NCBI GenBank assembly: GCA_965222855.1
Contig: CBDCUL010000005.1
Span: forward strand, 1-33,839
Length of the DNA stretch: 33,839 nucleotides
Origin: JABABV01 sp965222855
Lineage (GTDB): Bacteria; Bacillota_I; Bacilli_A; Mycoplasmatales; JABABV01
Reading direction: 5' to 3'
Under the pieces are notes generated by a model that had not been told where the DNA came from, made no database searches, and saw only the letters and a list, made by a program, of their open reading frames with translations. Each line of letters starts with the position of its first letter. Within the stretch, counting starts at the first letter, position 1. This document shows positions 29,315 through 33,839 of the stretch, one piece after another. The position numbers were made by a program, and so were the translations under genes.

Positions 29315-30310
29315 TTAATTGCTTTTAATTCTGTGTAAAAATTGTAATGCTGTTAAGATACCAGTGTTGTAGATTTCTTCAACGTTGGCCCCTCTAGATA
29401 GGTCATTAACTGGTTTATTAATTCCTAACAAGATTGGTCCAATTGCTTTATATCCACCTAAACGTTGGGCAATTTTGTAACCAATGTTTCCAGCTGATAA
29501 ATTCGGAAATATATAAACGTTAGCATATCCAGAAAAATATTTTTTACCAGATTTTTTAATACGGATTGCTTCGTTATGAGCGGCATCGAATTGAATTTCA
29601 AAATCAATAAATTCCTCAGGATTATGATGTGTTTTTTTTAAAAATTCCTTGCAGAAAATTTTAGCTGCTTGATTTACTTTATCAACCACTTCATGTTTTG
29701 CACTACCAGATGTTGAAAAACTTAAAAAGACTGTTCTTGGTTTAATGCCAACCATTTCTGCTAACTCATGATTTTGATAACCAATTTCTGCCAAATGTTC
29801 TGCATTAGGATTAACGTTAGTTGAACAATCACCAAAAATTAAAGTTTCACTTTCTTTCAATAATATGAATCCTGAAGAAACAATATTATATTTTTTTTGT
29901 GGTTTAATAATTTGAAAGGCTGGTCTTAAAATATTTCCTGTTGCACAAGATATTCCACCGACAAAAGCATCAACTTTATCTTGATGTAAAAACATCATTG
30001 CTTGATAAATTGTGCTCTTTAACATTTCCTCACATTGTTCATAAGTGTTTTTTTGACTACGTAATAGATGTAGGTCAGCGACTAATGCTTGATCCATTGT
30101 TTTATCAATGAAAACTTTTTCAGCTTTTCCTTGATAATTAGTGTATTTGGCTTTTGTGCCAAAAAATAAAACAGGTATTAAAATTTTGTCTGCTAATAAT
30201 TTTTCAGCAGCTTCTTGGATTAAAGCATTGTCACCTTCAGGAAAGGCAATTCTAACTTTCTTATTGTTTGATTTAACTTTTTTTATTATATTATCCATAA
30301 AATGGTCCAT
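29315..30310 (-). CDS. pta: Phosphate acetyltransferase
   Basis: 331 residues. Pta interconverts acetyl-CoA and acetyl phosphate; with acetate kinase it yields ATP, a main energy step in fermenting mollicutes. Seen: R-I-A-F-P-E-G-D near the N-terminus, D-A-F-V-G-G in the middle, F-G-D-C-S-T-N-V-N-P-N-A, S-F-S-T-S-G-S-A-K-H-E, F-P-N-L-S-A-G-N-I-G-Y-K-I-A-Q-R-L-G-G and the end L-S-R-G-A-N. The M-D-H-F start is chosen over an in-frame start 16 codons upstream because AAAGGAG lies 12 nt before it and family length fits. No ackA is adjacent. Confidence 0.95.
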   Translation of the reverse strand: MDHFMDNIIKKVKSNNKKVRIAFPEGDNALIQEAAEKLLADKILIPVLFFGTKAKYTNYQGKAEKVFIDKTMDQALVADLHLLRSQKNTYEQCEEMLKSTIYQAMMFLHQDKVDAFVGGISCATGNILRPAFQIIKPQKKYNIVSSGFILLKESETLIFGDCSTNVNPNAEHLAEIGYQNHELAEMVGIKPRTVFLSFSTSGSAKHEVVDKVNQAAKIFCKEFLKKTHHNPEEFIDFEIQFDAAHNEAIRIKKSGKKYFSGYANVYIFPNLSAGNIGYKIAQRLGGYKAIGPILLGINKPVNDLSRGANVEEIYNTGILTALQFLHRIKSN

Positions 30311-30393
30311 AATTATTTTTGTCTCCTTTAAATTAAAATCTAAAAATGTAAATAACAATTATATAATAACATACTAACAAGCTCCTAATAATA

Positions 30394-30436
30394 AAAACAG
30401 AATAAAAATAGAAAAAATTCTATTTTTATTCTGTTT
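30394..30436 (-). terminator. Intrinsic terminator
   Basis: A long stem, AAACAGAATAAAAATAGAA with TTCTATTTTTATTCTGTTT, followed on the - strand by a T run. It ends the small membrane-protein gene at 30456. Confidence 0.8.
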
Positions 30437-30455
30437 AACTAATCAATTTTATTTT

Positions 30456-30695
30456 TTATACTTCTCTTTTAACGAAATGGTCAGCAATCGATAATATAAA
30501 TAAACCAGGAATAACCATTAATGAAATTCCAATTGCTTGCATTGCGTATGCTAAGTCTTTGCTAATACCAGTTGCTTTAGAAGCGCCATGCGCAAAAATA
30601 CTTCCTGTATCAGCAGAATAGAAAAATAAGAAAGCTCCTAAAACAAATAATGAAGAGCACATGACCATGAAGAATAACTTACTAGCAAATCACAT
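30456..30695 (-). CDS. Small two-segment membrane protein
   Basis: 79 residues. The start at M-W-F-A-S-K-L-F-F (with a Trp codon TGA at position 2) has AAAGGAG 11 nt upstream; an inner Met would lose part of the first membrane segment. Two hydrophobic segments (~5-28 and ~52-73) flank a short loop containing Y-S-A-D-T-G-S-I-F-A-H-G-A-S-K-A-T. The C-terminus is H-F-V-K-R-E-V. It is monocistronic with its own terminator. I recognise no family. Confidence 0.8.
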
Positions 30696-30805
30696 ATTTT
30701 AAATTCTCCTTTATGATTTTGATAATTTTAATTTTAAATATCAAAAGGTGGTTAGTTGTTAACTATACACTATTATTATAATATTAATAAAAGCTTTATA
30801 CAATA

Positions 30806-31838
30806 TTAATCTTTTGAATTGATATGTTTAACTTCTTCACTAATGTAATCTAGAAAGGAAATAATTTTTTTATATTCCATTCTTTTAGGACCAACAATTG
30901 CTAATTGAATTTTTTTACCTAATAAATTATAGTTGTTAGCAATGATTGAAACATCGTTATTACCAACTTCACTGCCATTGATAATTTTAATTTTATCACT
31001 GTTAATTGATTGGGCCGCAATTTGTTTTCAAATTGAAGTGTTTTCTAAAAAAGTTAATAGCTTAAGCATTTTATGGTGATCACTAAATTCTGGATTTTGA
31101 ACAATGTTATTACGACCATGATATGAAAGGTTGTTTTGCGTTTTGAAGTTGAAAATTGAATTAATAAAAGTTTGCATTAATAATTCATAATTTTGAACTT
31201 GGTCTTGGATAATTGGCATAATTGATTTTATCTTATCAATAATTTGGATAATTGGTGTTTCTAATAAACGATCATTAAAAATATTAATGCAAATTTCCAA
31301 ATCTTGGAGCACAATATTGTGATCTAAATTAATCATTTTATTTAAGACATTTCCATTTGAATCAACAACAATTACTGTTGCCATATTGTCATTAATTGGA
31401 ATTAAGTCAATTTTTTTTAATAAAACACTATCATCACTACTATTAGATACAATTGAAGTTAAATCTAAAATATCAGTTAATACATCAGCAGCTTGATTAA
31501 AAATATCATCAATTGCTAAGCTACGATTATTAAATATTTTTTGTAATTTTAATTTAATATTATTATTGAGTGACGATTTTAATAAATGACTTGTGTAATA
31601 GTTATAACCTTTATTAGTTGGAAACGCGCCCACCTGAATTATGGGGTTTTTCAATGTATCCTAGTTTTTCTAAAATAAACATTTCATTTCTAATCGTTGC
31701 ACTTGAACAAGCGAATTCGGTTTTCTCCATATGTTTTAATGTTGTTTTTGAAGCAATTGGCTTAGCTTGACTAATATACATTTCAATAATCAATTTCAAT
31801 AAATGGATTTGTCTTTTGCTTAAATCAGTAGTCGACAT
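30806..31838 (-). pseudogene. hrcA: Heat-inducible transcription repressor HrcA, frame-shifted
   Basis: HrcA binds CIRCE and represses heat-shock genes. The N-terminal winged helix is intact (S-K-R-Q-I-H-L-L-K-L-I-I-E-M-Y, S-S-A-T-I-R-N-E-M, L-G-Y-I-E-K-P-H-N-S-G-G-R-V). At AAA 31622-31624 (TTT on the - strand) one extra base shifts the frame: G-G-R-V-S-N then stop, instead of G-G-R-V-P-T-N-K-G-Y-N-Y-Y. The downstream frame is then open to the normal end (I-V-G-P-K-R-M-E-Y ... I-N-S-K-D), so the intact product would be ~343 residues. As given, only a ~74-residue DNA-binding fragment would be made. AAGGA precedes the ATG. Confidence 0.85.
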
Positions 31839-31867
31839 AATAATCCTTCCTTAATCTTTTATATGAT

Positions 31868-31897
31868 TAAAAAAACACCTTAAAGTGGTGTTTTTTT
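31868..31897 (-). terminator. Intrinsic terminator
   Basis: AAAAAACACC pairs with GGTGTTTTTT around a 7-nt loop, directly after the stop of the gene ending at 31900 and before hrcA. Confidence 0.8.
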
Positions 31898-31899
31898 AA

Positions 31900-32937
31900 T
31901 TAATTTTGTATTTTAGTTAAAATATTAATTAATTCCGCTTTAGTCATTGATTTATAATCAGTAATACCAATATTTTCGGCTAACGCTTTTAAATCATCAA
32001 AATGGAATTTTGTAAAATCTGTTTTGGGATCTGGTTGGGGAATTAGTGTAATATTTTGATTGTTAAGTTGAGATTGTGGTTGTGTTGCTTGAATTTTATT
32101 ATGAATTGCCTCGTTGTTTTTTTGAATTTCGTCAACACTATCTCCTTTGTTGATTTCTTTTCAAGTATTAACTTGGACAATGCGATTTTCAGTACTTTGT
32201 GTCATATTAGAAAAATCATTGTTAGCATTTTGGTTATTAGCTTGTTGATTTTGGTTATTAGCTTGTTGATTTTGGTCGGGATTTTGTTGTTGGTTTTGGT
32301 TAAAATTATTGTGTTGTTGATTATAAAAATTAGGATTTTGCTGTTGATTTGGATTGTTAAATAATGGACTTTTCATCATTAAGTCAATTTGCATTGCTAA
32401 TTTAGAATATCTTAATTCTTGTCATCCAATATAGAATATTATTACATAACTCATAATACCGACAATATTTAATAAGCGGTAATATCAAATTTCACTTAAA
32501 TTAAAAGTAATAGAATAATTATTACGTAATATTAGGATGTTTAAAAATGATAGAAAACAAAATAGTAATAATAAGTTAATATAAATTCGTTTTAAATGTA
32601 AATAATCGCTTTTAGCAATAGTTTTTAATAAAGTAACTGTAATTAAGATGGCGAATATAATTAGGACAACTGTAGAAGCTATCGCAATTGTTAAATTACG
32701 CTGAAAGATTTGCATAATTTGGTCATGCGTTATTTGATTTTTAACAGGTTGTTTTGCATTCAATTTAGTTAATGCATTAATAATACCATTAGTTCCACCG
32801 TTAGTAAAAACAGATAGTAATAAAATAGCACTTTTAATAATTGCTGCTACTCAAACAGTAATGATTAAAAATTTACTAAATTTATTAAATTTAGGGATAT
32901 TATCTTTATAAGTTTTTTTTAATTGGTCTAATAGCAT
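31900..32937 (-). CDS. Membrane protein with Q/N-rich linker and Rho_N/SAP-like domain
   Basis: 345 residues with TGA as Trp. Four membrane segments lie at ~22-43, 82-105, 118-137 and 155-171. A low-complexity Asn/Gln tract (~194-241) follows, including an exact tandem heptapeptide N-Q-Q-A-N-N-Q encoded by a 21-bp DNA repeat. The C-terminus (~309-343, F-H-F-D-D-L-K-A-L-A-E-N-I-G-I ... M-T-K-A-E-L-I-N-I-L) has the helix-extended-helix pattern of Rho N-terminal/SAP/LEM-like nucleic-acid-binding domains. The start is M-L-L-D-Q-L; no strong ribosome site is seen. By the positive-inside rule the C-terminal part is probably cytoplasmic. It could tether nucleic acid to the membrane, an inference. 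Confidence 0.8.
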
Positions 32938-32996
32938 ATGTTGGGTCACCAAATTTCTAATTTCTTAATACTTATTCTTGTCTATTATAAACTGTT

Positions 32997-33839
32997 TTAA
33001 TAGAAATGTAAAATTAATTCAATTTCCGTTTTTCAAATTATAATTCGATTATTAATAACTGATATTTCATAATGATGGTTTTCTACTATTTCATTACTAA
33101 TAATTTTTTTAGCAATGCTTGATTCAATCTTACTTTGAATATATCGTTTATTATTGGGCGAGCACCATATTGGCGATCAAAACTTAAAGCTGCGATTTTC
33201 TTAATAGCATGGGGAAGAAACTTTAAAAAAATACTTTTTTTCTTTAGCAACTCGTTCAACTAAATCGTTACATAGTTTCTCGGTAATTTCTTCAGCAATT
33301 TTTTGATTGATAGGATTAAAAACTACAATTTCATCAATTCGATTAATTAATTCAGCCCGAAAACTATTACGGAAAACATTAAGTCCTTCGCTTTTTTTAT
33401 TTTCTAGAAATAAATTAGCGCCAATATTAGATGTCATTACGATAATTGTGTTTTTGAAGTTAACTTTAACGCCTTGAGCATCAGTAATAAATCCATCATC
33501 TAAAATTTGTAATAAAATATTTAAAACATCACTATGTGCTTTTTCAATTTCATCAAATAAAACAATTGAATATGGTTTTTGACGAACTGCTTCAGTCAAT
33601 TGACCACCTTCTTCAAAGCCGATATATCCTGGAGGCGATCCTAATAAGCGCGAAACGGAATGTTTTTCCATATATTCACTCATATCAATTCTGACCATTT
33701 GATGCTCAGAATTGAATAGTTGATAAGCTAGTGCTTTGACTGATTCAGTTTTACCAACCCCAGTTGGTCCTAAGAAAATAAATGAACCAATTGGGCGTTC
33801 AGGATTTTTAATCCCAGCGCTTGATCTTAAAATAGCATC
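32997..33839 (-). pseudogene. clpB: Chaperone ClpB, 3' part, frame-shifted
   Basis: This is the C-terminal part of the disaggregase ClpB (Hsp100), which works with DnaK. The second ATPase domain begins at the window edge: G-I-K-N-P-E-R-P-I-G-S-F, Walker A G-P-T-G-V-G-K-T, I-D-M-S-E-Y-M-E-K-H, P-P-G-Y-I-G-F-E-E-G-G, Walker B V-L-F-D-E-I-E-K-A-H and N-R-I-D-E-I. At a seven-A run (33235-33241) one extra A shifts the frame to an early stop at 33201. The true continuation is S-I-F-L-K-F-L-P-H-A-I-K-K-I-A-A-L-S-F-D-R-Q-Y-G-A-R-P. A second shift near 33148-33156 precedes K-R-Y-I-Q-S-K-I-E-S to the stop at 32997. The 5' part lies beyond the window. Confidence 0.85.

Noticed and set aside
30311..30358. 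Longer pta start 16 codons upstream
   Set aside because: The AAAGGAG ribosome site lies inside that extension and the added residues do not resemble the family N-terminus.
1..33839. tRNA, rRNA, tmRNA, insertion sequences and transposases
   Set aside because: No cloverleaf-like sequence, rRNA segment or transposase reading frame was recognised on either strand by eye; a tRNAscan or IS search could still find something missed.

Overview
The window is low-GC DNA from a member of the Mollicutes (mycoplasma/spiroplasma-type bacterium). TGA must be read as Trp: every conserved gene here (PTS permease, UvrD-type helicase, DnaK, HrcA, ClpB) runs through in-frame TGA at Trp positions. The signal-peptide lipoproteins, the HrcA/CIRCE heat-shock system and the extreme A+T content fit the same group. 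I cannot name genus or species.

Layout. Positions 1-9143 (+ strand) hold eight repeat lipoprotein genes. Each has a lipobox signal peptide followed by 2-7 copies of an ~85-90 residue repeat (consensus D-F-K-K-A-A-E-A-E-S ... N-I-V-x-N-A-x-P ... G-W ... A-T-F-x-A-T-Y ... D-W-K-C-x-x-Q-P). A ninth and largest member, with 12 repeats, lies at 18510-21868 and is frame-shifted just after its signal peptide by a five-A run. Duplicated promoters, tandem paralogues and remnants of deleted copies show that the family recombines actively.

Positions 9208-11849 are the most distinctive part. A cobalamin-type riboswitch with an intrinsic-terminator expression platform precedes a lipoprotein gene and an ECF-transporter S component that carries an extra His-rich C-terminal domain. 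I infer a B12 (or corrinoid) uptake operon. A separate thiM (thiazole kinase) follows.

Positions 12857-15896 (- strand) hold two related secreted/membrane proteins sharing an IYSA...TR-x-GWS motif, separated by two decayed genes. At 16221-18266 is a fructose/mannose-family PTS EIIABC permease with two hairpins in its leader.

Positions 21915-26450 hold a duplicated remnant of a helicase 3' end, a frame-shifted ECF S component, an ImmA/IrrE-like protein that lacks the HExxH zinc site, and a UvrD-type helicase fused to a PD-(D/E)XK nuclease.

Positions 26611-33839 (- strand) hold dnaK, grpE with a CIRCE operator, pta, a small membrane protein, hrcA (frame-shifted), a membrane protein with a Q/N-rich linker and a C-terminal Rho_N/SAP-like domain, and the 3' part of clpB (frame-shifted).

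Several genes are broken by one-base length changes in short homopolymers. This is either real decay or phase variation, or consensus error in the assembly, and it affects how much weight each pseudogene call deserves.
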